Positions 12,228 through 20,592 of a stretch of 20,617 nucleotides of DNA are shown in pieces. The position numbers and the translations under genes were made by a program. The notes beneath the pieces are model-generated. The model did no database searches, was not told where the DNA came from, and saw only the letters and a list, made by a program, of their open reading frames with translations. Each line of letters starts with the position of its first letter. The stretch's first letter is position 1. The stretch comes from Prevotellaceae bacterium UBA6974 (GTDB taxonomy: Bacteria > Bacteroidota > Bacteroidia > Bacteroidales > Bacteroidaceae), in assembly GCA_002450165.1 (NCBI GenBank), contig DJYQ01000033.1, positions 64,472 through 85,088 on the forward strand. The letters run 5' to 3'.

Positions 12228-13145
12228 ATGGAGAAATTCTGTGTTCACATCTTAGGCTGCGGCAGCGCGAAACCCACATTGAGCCATTTGCCTACGGCGC
12301 AGATTGTGGAGTTGCACGGCAAATACTACATGATTGACTGTGGCGAGGGGGTACAGGTTACAATGCAACGTCTGGGACTGTCTATGCACAAAATCAGGCA
12401 TATATTTATCAGTCATAATCATGGTGACCATATCTTTGGCCTTCCAGGACTGATAGGCACGATGGGTCTTTTGGGACGTACCGCGCAGCTGCACATACAC
12501 GGTCCCGAGGATATCAGACCCTTTTTGGACACCATACTGACGCATTATTGCAACGGGATGGACTACGAGGTTATTTTTCACCCCGTGTGCACGCGCGAAC
12601 ATAATTTGATATACAGCGACCGTAGCGTAAGTGTGTATTCACTGCCGCTCGAGCACCGTATTGCATGTACGGGATTTCTGTTCCGCGAGGCCCAGTCCCT
12701 GCCTCACATACGCAGGGAAATGATAGATGCATACAATATTCCAGTATCGCAAATCAACAACATCAAGGCTGGTGCATCATGGACAACCGACGAGGGCAAG
12801 GTCCTGAGCCACGAAATGCTTACGACGCCCGCAGCACCTGCACGCTCGTACGCATATTGTTCCGACACGGCATACGTCCCGCAACTGGTCGGGCTTATCG
12901 ACGGGGTTAACCTGCTGTATCACGAGGCTACATACGGAAGCGATTCAGCCAGTCGTGCCAAGGTCACAAAGCACTGTACCGCTGCGCAGGCGGCGAGCAT
13001 CGCTAACGGAGCACATGCCAAGCAACTGGTAATAGGACATTTCTCGGCACGTATCAAGGACGAAAATTCGTTGTTGGAAGAGGCTAAAAGCATTTTTCCC
13101 AACACGTTATTGGCCTGCGAGGGACTGGATATTGATATTTTTTGA
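12228..13145 (+). CDS. rnz: Ribonuclease Z (tRNA 3'-processing)
   Basis: This 305-residue metallo-beta-lactamase-fold enzyme cuts tRNA precursors after the discriminator base. The zinc motif H63-N-H65-G-D67-H68 is intact, with H143 (P-L-E-H), D213 (Y-C-S-D-T-A) and H271 (V-I-G-H-F-S) as further ligands. The segment at about 150-190 is the exosite arm region. The start M-E-K-F-C-V-H-I-L-G-C-G matches the family's N-terminus; a Met 30 bases earlier lies inside the terminator stem and was rejected. CCA is not encoded in the window's tRNAs, which agrees with a need for this enzyme. It sits 60 bases after rpsA. Confidence 0.97.
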   Translation: MEKFCVHILGCGSAKPTLSHLPTAQIVELHGKYYMIDCGEGVQVTMQRLGLSMHKIRHIFISHNHGDHIFGLPGLIGTMGLLGRTAQLHIHGPEDIRPFLDTILTHYCNGMDYEVIFHPVCTREHNLIYSDRSVSVYSLPLEHRIACTGFLFREAQSLPHIRREMIDAYNIPVSQINNIKAGASWTTDEGKVLSHEMLTTPAAPARSYAYCSDTAYVPQLVGLIDGVNLLYHEATYGSDSASRAKVTKHCTAAQAASIANGAHAKQLVIGHFSARIKDENSLLEEAKSIFPNTLLACEGLDIDIF

Positions 13146-13153
13146 GAAAAAAG

Positions 13154-13185
13154 CTTGTCCATATAAAATAAATTCCATACTTTTG
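13154..13185 (+). promoter_or_regulatory. Promoter of the small secreted protein
   Basis: CTTG (13154-13157) is followed after 20 bases by TACTTTTG (13178-13185), 21 bases before the start codon. Confidence 0.7.
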
Positions 13186-13206
13186 CGTTGTCAAAAGTGC
13201 AATCTG

Positions 13207-13503
13207 ATGAAGAAACTCTGGATTTTGACCATTGCAACATTTCTGCTCGGAGTCCCCGTGTCGGCTGTCGATCAGCCCGAGGAGGTCGAGAGCGAGATGT
13301 CTGCCGTTACGTTGACTTTCCAGAACGGTCGCATCCACGTAACCAATGCTGATGGACAGAACCTGGAGATATTCAACCTGACGGGTGTGCGTGTTGCAAA
13401 CATACGCATCGACAGCAATGACAAACAGATTTCGCTCAACATCCCACGCGGTTGCTATATCATGAAGGTAGGCAAGGTTGTAAGAAAGGTTACTATCAAG
13501 TAG
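13207..13503 (+). CDS. Small secreted protein resembling a T9SS-type sorting domain
   Basis: This 98-residue protein has a signal peptide (about 1-20, ending V-S-A) and an acidic linker. A beta domain of about 65 residues then ends G-C-Y-I-M-K-V-G-K-V-V-R-K-V-T-I-K. The pattern (N-G-R-I-H-V-T-N-A-D-G, then E-I-F-N-L-T-G-V-R-V, then I-P-R-G-C-Y-I-M-K) resembles the C-terminal sorting or beta-sandwich domains of Bacteroidota secreted proteins, but here the domain has no cargo in front of it. Function unknown. An upstream in-frame ATG (13132) overlaps rnz and was rejected because it would bury the signal peptide. It has its own promoter and terminator. Confidence 0.75.
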   Translation: MKKLWILTIATFLLGVPVSAVDQPEEVESEMSAVTLTFQNGRIHVTNADGQNLEIFNLTGVRVANIRIDSNDKQISLNIPRGCYIMKVGKVVRKVTIK

Positions 13504-13538
13504 CCGAGATGGGGGTCAAATACAGAAACATGTGACAG

Positions 13539-13563
13539 AGACGCTTCAGTGGCGTCTTTTTTT
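13539..13563 (+). terminator. Terminator of the small secreted protein gene
   Basis: AGACGC pairs with GCGTCT around a 7-nt loop and continues into seven T. It lies 36 bases after the stop and 46 bases before the ECF sigma start. Confidence 0.85.
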
Positions 13564-13608
13564 GTCCGGTAAATTAAACCATCTGCATCTGCCAGAGTCA
13601 TAGTAACG

Positions 13609-14163
13609 ATGTATATCGAGGAAAAACTGATACAGCAATTGCGTAACCCGGCAACACGCGAGCAGGCCTTCACGCTTCTGGTTTCGGAATACCAGGAGCA
13701 GTTGTATTGGCAGATTCGACGTATGGTCACATCGCATCAGGATGCGGACGATGTCCTGCAGAATGTTTTCCTGAAAGCGTGGCAGGCCTTGGACAGTTTC
13801 CGGGCAGAATCCAGGCTTTTGACGTGGCTGTACCGTATTGCATATAACGAGACGCTGAACTATATGCAGCGCAACTCGCACAACAGCATAAGTCTGTCTG
13901 CAGGCTATGATGACGGAGACAGCGAAATGAAAATTGACCTGGAAGGCGACTCGTACTTTGACGGGGACAAGGCTGAGCGCCAACTGCAGGAGGCTGTTGC
14001 ACAACTGCCACCAAAGCAACGTCAGGTGTTCAACCTGAAATATTTTCAGGAGATGAAATACGAGGACATGAGCGACATCCTTGGAACCAGCATCGGAGCC
14101 CTGAAAGCATCCTATCACCATGCCGTACAGAAAGTTACGTCATTCTTTGAAAACAACGATTAA
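13609..14163 (+). CDS. ECF-type RNA polymerase sigma factor
   Basis: This 184-residue sigma factor has region 2 at about 18-88 (F-T-L-L-V-S-E-Y-Q-E-Q-L-Y, D-A-D-D-V-L-Q-N-V-F-L-K-A-W, then L-L-T-W-L-Y-R-I-A-Y-N) and region 4 at about 124-178 (L-P-P-K-Q-R-Q-V-F-N-L-K-Y-F, then helix-turn-helix G-T-S-I-G-A-L-K-A-S-Y-H-H-A). An acidic linker (98-122) joins them. It heads an operon with a putative anti-sigma and a Spy-like protein, spaced by 42 and 29 bases. No TAnnTTTG core lies in the 45 bases between the preceding terminator and the start, so it may be autoregulated from an ECF-type promoter. Confidence 0.95.
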   Translation: MYIEEKLIQQLRNPATREQAFTLLVSEYQEQLYWQIRRMVTSHQDADDVLQNVFLKAWQALDSFRAESRLLTWLYRIAYNETLNYMQRNSHNSISLSAGYDDGDSEMKIDLEGDSYFDGDKAERQLQEAVAQLPPKQRQVFNLKYFQEMKYEDMSDILGTSIGALKASYHHAVQKVTSFFENND

Positions 14164-14205
14164 ACCTTTGCCACCAAACCGAGTCCAAAAGACAAAACAC
14201 AGATT

Positions 14206-14532
14206 ATGACCGAGGAACAGAAACTTAGAAAGCTCGTACCTGCAGGTAATCCTTTCAGGGTACCCGATGGATATTTCGAGACTCTCACACGTCGCACGAT
14301 GGACAACATCCGCAAACAGGAGAGCCACAGGCGACACATCTCGTGGTTCCGCTGGAGCGCAGCTGCCGCAATAGCAGGAATCATTGCCACCGCAGGTTTC
14401 TTTGCATTTGACAACGATACACATGAGGTGTCATTTGCCGAAAACGAGAACAGCATAACCAGCGAGGAACTGGAATATGCAATGATAGACAATCAGGACA
14501 TCGAGTACTACCTTACCGAGGCCGGTGACTGA
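14206..14532 (+). CDS. Probable anti-sigma factor with F-x-V-P-x-G-Y-F motif
   Basis: This 108-residue protein has a cytoplasmic N-terminus with N-P-F-R-V-P-D-G-Y-F (15-24), a motif I associate with small Bacteroidota proteins encoded beside ECF sigma genes. One transmembrane segment follows at about 48-68 and then an acidic periplasmic tail (70-108, rich in Glu, Asp and Tyr). It would hold the upstream sigma factor inactive at the membrane and respond to a signal through its tail. The next gene follows 29 bases later. Confidence 0.8.
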   Translation: MTEEQKLRKLVPAGNPFRVPDGYFETLTRRTMDNIRKQESHRRHISWFRWSAAAAIAGIIATAGFFAFDNDTHEVSFAENENSITSEELEYAMIDNQDIEYYLTEAGD

Positions 14533-14561
14533 ACAAGAAACGGTAATCAAACATACAGGTT

Positions 14562-15053
14562 ATGAAAAATACACTTATTGCAATCCTTATCAGCCTTGCC
14601 GTCCTTCCTGCCACGGCGCAGCACAACGGCAGACAACATGACGGGGGACGACGCCTCAACCCCGAGGAGTTCAAGAACCGCATGGAGCAGTTCATAACAC
14701 AGAAGGCCGACCTCACTCCCGAGGAAGCCAAGGCCTTTATCCCTATCTATAGCGAGTTCAAGGACAAACAGCGCGAAATCCAGCGCAAGATAATGAAACT
14801 GAAGCAGATTCCTGCCGACAACACGTCAGCGGATTTCGAAAAGGCTGTCATGGAAATTGCCTCGCTGGACAAGGAGGCGGCATCACTTGAAACCGTTTAC
14901 TACAAGCGATTGTGCAAAACCGTCCCGGCACGCAAGGTTTACCTGGTGATAATCGCCGTTGACAACTTCCACCGCCAAATGCTGCAGAATTTCAACAAAA
15001 GGGACCGAAGGCACGGCCGCGGCCCAAAGGCGACCCCTGCTAACAAGGAGTGA
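14562..15053 (+). CDS. Exported Spy-like protein of the ECF operon
   Basis: This 163-residue protein has a signal peptide (1-19) and an all-helical body with L-N-P-E-E-F (32-37) and L-T-P-E-E-A (51-56), both variants of the L-T-x-x-Q motif of Spy/CpxP-like periplasmic proteins. It ends with a basic tail. Homologues are often named 'sensor of ECF-type sigma factor' in Bacteroidota because of this gene order; that name is positional and does not prove sensing. It probably detects or relieves envelope stress and signals to the membrane anti-sigma encoded just upstream. The operon ends at a strong hairpin terminator. Confidence 0.85.
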   Translation: MKNTLIAILISLAVLPATAQHNGRQHDGGRRLNPEEFKNRMEQFITQKADLTPEEAKAFIPIYSEFKDKQREIQRKIMKLKQIPADNTSADFEKAVMEIASLDKEAASLETVYYKRLCKTVPARKVYLVIIAVDNFHRQMLQNFNKRDRRHGRGPKATPANKE

Positions 15054-15101
15054 CATTCCCTGATACCAGCCAGTTATTAAGTTAAGGTATAAGATTGAAC
15101 C

Positions 15102-15138
15102 GGGGGAGTCCTGAAACATTCAGGATTCCCCCTTTTTT
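15102..15138 (+). terminator. Terminator of the ECF operon, overlapping mazG
   Basis: A 14-bp stem (15102-15115 with 15119-15132, one G-U) with a 3-nt loop is followed by six T. Its right arm and T-run encode the last codons and stop of the convergent mazG gene. On the minus strand no T-run follows. Confidence 0.88.
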
Positions 15139-15905
15139 GCTTCGTCCCACAGTTGGTCCATCTCAGCCAGCGTCATATCCTTCAGCTCCCTGCCCATTTC
15201 ACGAGCCCGTGCCTCGACATAGCCGAAGCGCCTGATAAACTTACGGTTGGTGTATTCCAACGCATTGTCGGGATTTATGTTATACAGACGCGAAGCATTT
15301 ATCAGGGAGAATAGAAAATCACCGAATTCCCTTGTCGAGCGGTCCACATCACCTGACTCCAGTTCAGCCTTCAGTTCATCCACCTCCTCATGTACCTTGT
15401 CCCATACGTCCCTACGGTCCTCCCAGTCAAAACCCACGTTGCGGGCCTTGTCCTGAATGCGATAAGCCTTGATTAGCGAAGGCAAGGCATCCGGCACGCC
15501 ACTCAGCACCGTCTTGTTTCCATCCTTTTCCTTCTGCTTGATTTTCTCCCAATTGCGGCAAACCTCAGCAGCACTTGACGCAACCTGATCGCCATACACA
15601 TGGGGATGGCGGAATATCAGTTTGTCACACAATCTGTTGCATACGTCTGCAATGTCAAACTCACCTTTCTCACTACCTATCTTGGCATAAAACACTATAT
15701 GCAGAAGCACGTCTCCCAGTTCCTTGCATATCTCATGGTTATCGTCCTTTATCAGAGCGTCACACAATTCGAAACACTCCTCAATTGTATTAGGACGCAA
15801 CGACTCGTTGGTCTGCTTCGCATCCCATGGACATTTCTCACGCAGGTCGTCCATGACGTCCAACAGGCGGCCAAAAGCCTTCAGTTTTTCTTCTCTTGTA
15901 CTCAT
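15120..15905 (-). CDS. mazG: Nucleoside triphosphate pyrophosphohydrolase MazG
   Basis: This 261-residue protein has the usual two MazG domains. The first (about 5-115) contains P-N-T-I-E-E-C-F-E-L (E42, E43, E46) and K-E-L-G-D (E62, D65), the magnesium-binding set. The second (about 140-255) contains V-H-E-E-V-D-E-L (E173, E174, E177) and E-F-G-D (E193, D196). It hydrolyses (d)NTPs to NMP and pyrophosphate, clearing abnormal nucleotides. It is cytoplasmic. A TAACTTTG core (15913-15920) lies just upstream of the start. Its 3' end overlaps the terminator of the convergent ECF operon. Confidence 0.97.
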   Translation of the reverse strand: MSTREEKLKAFGRLLDVMDDLREKCPWDAKQTNESLRPNTIEECFELCDALIKDDNHEICKELGDVLLHIVFYAKIGSEKGEFDIADVCNRLCDKLIFRHPHVYGDQVASSAAEVCRNWEKIKQKEKDGNKTVLSGVPDALPSLIKAYRIQDKARNVGFDWEDRRDVWDKVHEEVDELKAELESGDVDRSTREFGDFLFSLINASRLYNINPDNALEYTNRKFIRRFGYVEARAREMGRELKDMTLAEMDQLWDEAKKGES

Positions 15906-15912
15906 AACACCA

Positions 15913-15920
15913 CAAAGTTA
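15913..15920 (-). promoter_or_regulatory. Promoter core of mazG
   Basis: TAACTTTG on the minus strand lies 7 bases before the mazG start codon, so the transcript would be leaderless or nearly so. The upstream element is weak. Confidence 0.5.
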
Positions 15921-15985
15921 GGAAATAAATACTGGATAAGCAGGCCGAAAACGATACTTAAAAACGATAATTGCAGTTTTTTTTA

Positions 15986-15993
15986 TATTTTTG
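15986..15993 (+). promoter_or_regulatory. Promoter core of valS-sppA
   Basis: TATTTTTG fits the core and lies 63 bases upstream of the valS start, preceded by a T-rich run. The upstream element is unclear. Confidence 0.55.
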
Positions 15994-16056
15994 CAGGCGT
16001 ATAGTCTTTTTTGACATACAAGAAAGAAGTATCACAAACAAATAAAATACATTATC

Positions 16057-18789
16057 ATGGAATTGGCAACAAAATACAACCCCTCGGAAGTAGAGGGCAA
16101 ATGGTATCAGTACTGGCTGGACAACAAGTTTTTTGCCAGCAAGCCTGACGGCCGTGAGCCATACACCATCGTCATCCCGCCACCTAATGTAACAGGTGTG
16201 TTGCACATGGGTCACATGCTGAACAATACCATCCAGGACATCCTTGTCCGCAAGGCCCGTCTGGATGGCAAGAACGCATGTTGGGTGCCAGGTACTGACC
16301 ATGCATCAATAGCAACCGAGGCAAAGGTTGTAAACCGCCTGGCAGAGCAAGGCATCAGGAAACAAGATCTGACACGCGAGGAGTTCCTGAAACACGCCTG
16401 GGACTGGACACACGAGCATGGTGGCATCATCCTCAAGCAACTGAGACGGCTGGGTGCCAGCTGCGACTGGGACAGAACCAGCTTCACGATGGACCAGGCA
16501 CGAAGCGAAAGCGTGCTGAGGGTATTCTGCGACCTGTATGACAAAGGACTGATATACCGCGGCCTGCGTATGGTCAACTGGGACCCCAAGGCACAGACAG
16601 CCCTCTCCAACATCGAGGTGATATACCGCGAGGAGAAGAGCAAGCTGTATCACCTGAAATACTATGTGGCAGATGCAGACACCAACCCCGTTGTACCGAC
16701 AGGTCAGGAAGGCGAGGTCCTGCACAGGGACGAAAAAGGCTACTTTGCAGTAGTTGCCACGACACGCCCCGAGACTATAATGGGTGATACTGCGATGTGC
16801 ATCAATCCCAAAGATCCCAAGAACCAATGGCTCAAGGGCCACAAGGTCACGGTACCGCTGGTAGGTCGTGTCATACCGGTAATCGAGGACCGATACGTGG
16901 ATATTGAGTTCGGAACCGGCTGTCTGAAGGTCACTCCGGCACATGATGTCAACGACTACAATCTGGGCAAGATCCACAACCTGGAGACAATAGATATCTT
17001 TAACCCCGATGGTACAATAAGCCAGGCTGCCGGTATGTACATCGGCATGGACCGCTATGATGTACGCAGGCAGATAGCTCTTGACCTGCAGGAAGCAGGC
17101 CTGATGGATCATGTCGAGGACTATGAGAACAAGGTTGGTTACAGCGAACGCAATCCCGATGTTGCCGTTGAGCCGCGCCTGTGCATGCAGTGGTATCTGA
17201 GCATGAAGCACTTTGCCAAAATAGCCCTGCCTCCGGTACTCGATGGCAAGATCAAGTTCCATCCTCAGAAATACGTTACCACATACCGCAACTGGTTGGA
17301 GAACATCGACGACTGGTGCATCAGTCGCCAATTGTGGTGGGGACACCGTATTCCTGCCTATTACATAAGCGCAGACAAGGTAAGTGGTGAGGAAGAACAG
17401 TTCGTTGTTGCCATGAATGCCGAAGAGGCACTGGACAAGGCCCGTGCTAAGTTCGGCAATCACATAACCGCATCAGACCTGCGCCACGACGAGGATGCCT
17501 TGGACACATGGTTCTCATCTTGGCTATGGCCCATATCTCTGTTTGACGGCATCAATAATCCGGGCAACGAAGAGATAAGCTACTACTACCCCACTACCGA
17601 CCTTGTAACAGGTCCCGACATCATCTTCTTCTGGGTAGCACGCATGATTATGGCAGGCGAGGAATATCTGGGAGACGTGCCCTTCCGCAACGTTTATTTT
17701 ACTGGCATCGTACGCGATAGTCTGGGGCGCAAGATGAGCAAGCAGCTGGGCAACAGTCCCGACCCTATCGGACTGATTGACAAATACGGAGCAGACGGTG
17801 TACGCATGGGCATGCTGTTGGCAGCACCCGCAGGCAACGACATCCTGTTCGACGAGGCATTGTGCGAGCAGGGCCGCAACTTCTGCAACAAAATGTGGAA
17901 TGCATTCCGTCTGGTCAATGGATGGGAAAGCGCTGACATACAACAGTCATCGCTCAACAGCCACGCCATCGCGTGGATGCAGGCCAAGATACGCACTGAC
18001 GTAGCAGAAATCAACGACCTGTATGGCAAGTACCGCCTGAACGAGGCTCTCATGGCCGTATTCAAACTGTTCACCGACGAGTTCAGTGGCTGGTACCTGG
18101 AAATGATAAAGCCAGAATACGACCGCGAGAAGAACTGCTCCAAACCGCTGGACAAAGCAACTTTGGACGCTACGCTCGACATCTTCGAGCAGCTCATGAA
18201 GGTCATTCATCCCTTCATGCCGTTTATCACCGAGGAGCTCTACCAGCATATTGCAGAGCGCAAGGCAGGTGAAAGCATTATGGTAAGCACACTGCGATTG
18301 GATGCTCCCAGTGAACTGGATGCCAAGCTTATTGTCATATACGAGCAGGGCAAGCAGGTGATTTCGGGCGTACGTGCTGTACGTCAGCAGAAAAACATCT
18401 CGCCACGCGAGCCGCTTGTACTGGAAGCTCCGCAGACTGCCGACAACGTAGCCGTATTACTCAGCGACACCATCATCAAGATGGCAGGACTGAGCGAAAT
18501 AAGAATGGTTGATCACAAGAGCGAAGGCACACAGTCATTTCTGGTAGGTACGGACGAATATGCCGTACCTGTGGGCTCGCTTATCGATGCCGAGGCTGAG
18601 ATACGCAAGGCCGAGGCTGAGATACAGCGTCTGCAAGGCTTCAAGACCGGTATCGAGAAGAAACTGGGCAACGAACGCTTCGTACAGAATGCACCCGCAC
18701 AGGTTGTTGAACTGGAACGCAAGAAGTTGTCAGATGCCGAGAGCAAGATAGCCGCCTTGCAGGAAAGCATAAAGTCCCTGAAAGGATAA
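16057..18789 (+). CDS. valS: Valine-tRNA ligase
   Basis: This 910-residue class I synthetase has the HIGH-type motif H50-M-G-H53 in P-P-P-N-V-T-G-V-L-H-M-G-H, the editing domain in about 190-340 (with T-T-R-P-E-T-I-M-G-D-T-A), the W-W-G-H-R-I-P-A-Y block, and the KMSKS motif as K559-M-S-K-Q. An anticodon-binding helical domain follows. The C-terminal coiled coil (about 845-910: A-E-A-E-I-R-K-A-E-A-E-I, then L-S-D-A-E-S-K-I-A-A-L) is typical of ValRS. It charges tRNA-Val, one copy of which lies at 300-374. The gene is complete and co-oriented with sppA, 33 bases apart. Confidence 0.99.
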   Translation: MELATKYNPSEVEGKWYQYWLDNKFFASKPDGREPYTIVIPPPNVTGVLHMGHMLNNTIQDILVRKARLDGKNACWVPGTDHASIATEAKVVNRLAEQGIRKQDLTREEFLKHAWDWTHEHGGIILKQLRRLGASCDWDRTSFTMDQARSESVLRVFCDLYDKGLIYRGLRMVNWDPKAQTALSNIEVIYREEKSKLYHLKYYVADADTNPVVPTGQEGEVLHRDEKGYFAVVATTRPETIMGDTAMCINPKDPKNQWLKGHKVTVPLVGRVIPVIEDRYVDIEFGTGCLKVTPAHDVNDYNLGKIHNLETIDIFNPDGTISQAAGMYIGMDRYDVRRQIALDLQEAGLMDHVEDYENKVGYSERNPDVAVEPRLCMQWYLSMKHFAKIALPPVLDGKIKFHPQKYVTTYRNWLENIDDWCISRQLWWGHRIPAYYISADKVSGEEEQFVVAMNAEEALDKARAKFGNHITASDLRHDEDALDTWFSSWLWPISLFDGINNPGNEEISYYYPTTDLVTGPDIIFFWVARMIMAGEEYLGDVPFRNVYFTGIVRDSLGRKMSKQLGNSPDPIGLIDKYGADGVRMGMLLAAPAGNDILFDEALCEQGRNFCNKMWNAFRLVNGWESADIQQSSLNSHAIAWMQAKIRTDVAEINDLYGKYRLNEALMAVFKLFTDEFSGWYLEMIKPEYDREKNCSKPLDKATLDATLDIFEQLMKVIHPFMPFITEELYQHIAERKAGESIMVSTLRLDAPSELDAKLIVIYEQGKQVISGVRAVRQQKNISPREPLVLEAPQTADNVAVLLSDTIIKMAGLSEIRMVDHKSEGTQSFLVGTDEYAVPVGSLIDAEAEIRKAEAEIQRLQGFKTGIEKKLGNERFVQNAPAQVVELERKKLSDAESKIAALQESIKSLKG

Positions 18790-18822
18790 TACACATATAC
18801 AAAACACATAAAAACTGAAATT

Positions 18823-20592
18823 ATGAACTCATTTCTGAAACAAGTTCTTGCAACCATAGTCGGGCTGATTTTGGTATGCATAATTTTCACGATTATTTCC
18901 ATCGTAACATTCGCTGGCATGATTGCCAGCAACAGCACTGCCACCAGTATTGACGAGAACTCAGTGCTGCGCATCAAGTTGCAAGGCACCATCGAGGAAC
19001 GCGCAAGCGAAGAAAACCCTCTGGCAATGCTCACCGGTGACGAGGTAACCACAATCGGTCTGGACCAGGCTATGGAGGCCATCAGCAAGGCTGCCAAGAA
19101 CGATAAGATACAGGGTATCTATCTGGAAGGCGGCGTTCTTGCAGCAACACCCGCAATGATGGAAGAGCTACGCCATGCCCTGCTCGAGTTCAAGAAGAGC
19201 GGCAAGTGGATAATGGCCTATGGCGACACCTATACCAAGGGCGCATACTATCTGTGCTCTACCGCAGACACCATCATGCTCAACCCAATAGGTATGCTGG
19301 ACTGGAGCGGTATGGCCAGCGAGCCCATCTTCTTCAAGGAGACATTGGAGAAAATAGGTGTACGCATGCAGGTCTTCAAGGTTGGCACATTCAAGAGTGC
19401 CGTAGAGCCATTCACACAGACACAGATGAGCGAGCCCAACCGCCTGCAGGTAACCAGCTACCTGGGCAGTATCTGGAACACCATGCTCCAGGACGTTGCC
19501 GCATCACGCAAGTTCAAGGTCGAACAACTCAACAACCTGGCAGACACGATGACAATATTCACCGACCCTGCTGACGCACTGAAGGCCGGTATGGTGGACA
19601 AGCTTTGCTACATAAGTGACGTACGCACAGTACTACGCAGCAAGCTGAAACTGGATGAGGATGATGATATCAATTTCGTAAGCATCCAGGACGTAGTCAA
19701 TAGCGAAACCCTGGCCGAGAAGGAAGATAACGAGATTGCAGTTTACTACGCATACGGCGAAATCGTAGATATCGCCCCGTCAGGCATACAGAATGAACAT
19801 CAGATTGTAGGCAAGACCGTAGTCAGTGACCTGAAGGAACTGCGCGAGGATGACGATGTCAAGGCCGTAGTGCTACGCGTCAACTCACCTGGTGGCAGTG
19901 CATATGCCAGCGAACAGATATGGCACGAAATAACACTCCTTGCCGAGAAGAAACCCGTTGTTGTTTCCATGGGCGGTATGGCTGCCAGCGGCGGCTATTA
20001 CATAAGCTGCGGAGCAAACAAGATTTTTGCTGAGAAATCCACACTTACGGGTAGCATAGGCATCTTTGGAATGATTCCTGATGCCAGCGAGTTGCTCACC
20101 GACAAGTTAGGACTTCATTTCGACTGCGTCAAGACCAACCAGCTGAGTGACCTGGGTGCGACAGGCCGTCCGTTCAACCAGCAGGAAAGTGCGCTGATGC
20201 AGGCACATGTGGAAAAAGGCTACCGTCTGTTCCTCTCGCGCGTTGCCCTTGGCCGCAAGATGAAGACTGCACAGGTTGACAGCATTGGACAGGGACGCGT
20301 ATGGACCGGCGAACAGGCAGTCAAGATTGGTCTCGTTGACAAGATAGGCGACCTGGATGACGCCATCCAGGCTGCAGCAAAGCTCGCCAAGACCAAGAAA
20401 TACAGCATAGGCCGCTACCCTGCATCCGAAAGCTGGTTCGAGGCTATGTTCAACGACCACAAGTCATCCTACCTGGAAAGCCAGATGAAGGAGATGCTGG
20501 GCAGCAACTATGATGCCCTGCGCATGCTGCGCACACTGCAGGGTCAGTCTGCCATCCAGGCAAGAATTCCGTTCGACCCCAACATCAAATAG
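18823..20592 (+). CDS. sppA: Signal peptide peptidase SppA (long form)
   Basis: This 589-residue membrane protease has one N-terminal transmembrane segment (about 8-35) and two tandem S49 domains. The catalytic pair is split as in E. coli SppA: Lys191 in V-G-T-F-K-S-A-V-E-P-F of the first domain and Ser389 in M-G-G-M-A-A-S-G-G-Y-Y of the second. It degrades leftover signal peptides in the membrane. The 33-base gap from valS without a terminator suggests co-transcription. A small hairpin (20599-20610) follows the stop at the window edge. Confidence 0.98.
   Translation: MNSFLKQVLATIVGLILVCIIFTIISIVTFAGMIASNSTATSIDENSVLRIKLQGTIEERASEENPLAMLTGDEVTTIGLDQAMEAISKAAKNDKIQGIYLEGGVLAATPAMMEELRHALLEFKKSGKWIMAYGDTYTKGAYYLCSTADTIMLNPIGMLDWSGMASEPIFFKETLEKIGVRMQVFKVGTFKSAVEPFTQTQMSEPNRLQVTSYLGSIWNTMLQDVAASRKFKVEQLNNLADTMTIFTDPADALKAGMVDKLCYISDVRTVLRSKLKLDEDDDINFVSIQDVVNSETLAEKEDNEIAVYYAYGEIVDIAPSGIQNEHQIVGKTVVSDLKELREDDDVKAVVLRVNSPGGSAYASEQIWHEITLLAEKKPVVVSMGGMAASGGYYISCGANKIFAEKSTLTGSIGIFGMIPDASELLTDKLGLHFDCVKTNQLSDLGATGRPFNQQESALMQAHVEKGYRLFLSRVALGRKMKTAQVDSIGQGRVWTGEQAVKIGLVDKIGDLDDAIQAAAKLAKTKKYSIGRYPASESWFEAMFNDHKSSYLESQMKEMLGSNYDALRMLRTLQGQSAIQARIPFDPNIK

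Noticed and set aside
13132..13206. Earlier in-frame start for the small secreted protein
   Set aside because: It overlaps the end of rnz, lies upstream of the promoter core at 13178-13185, and would bury the signal peptide.
16306..17463. 385-codon open frame on the minus strand opposite valS
   Set aside because: It lies wholly within valS, has a shadow-like composition and has no promoter.
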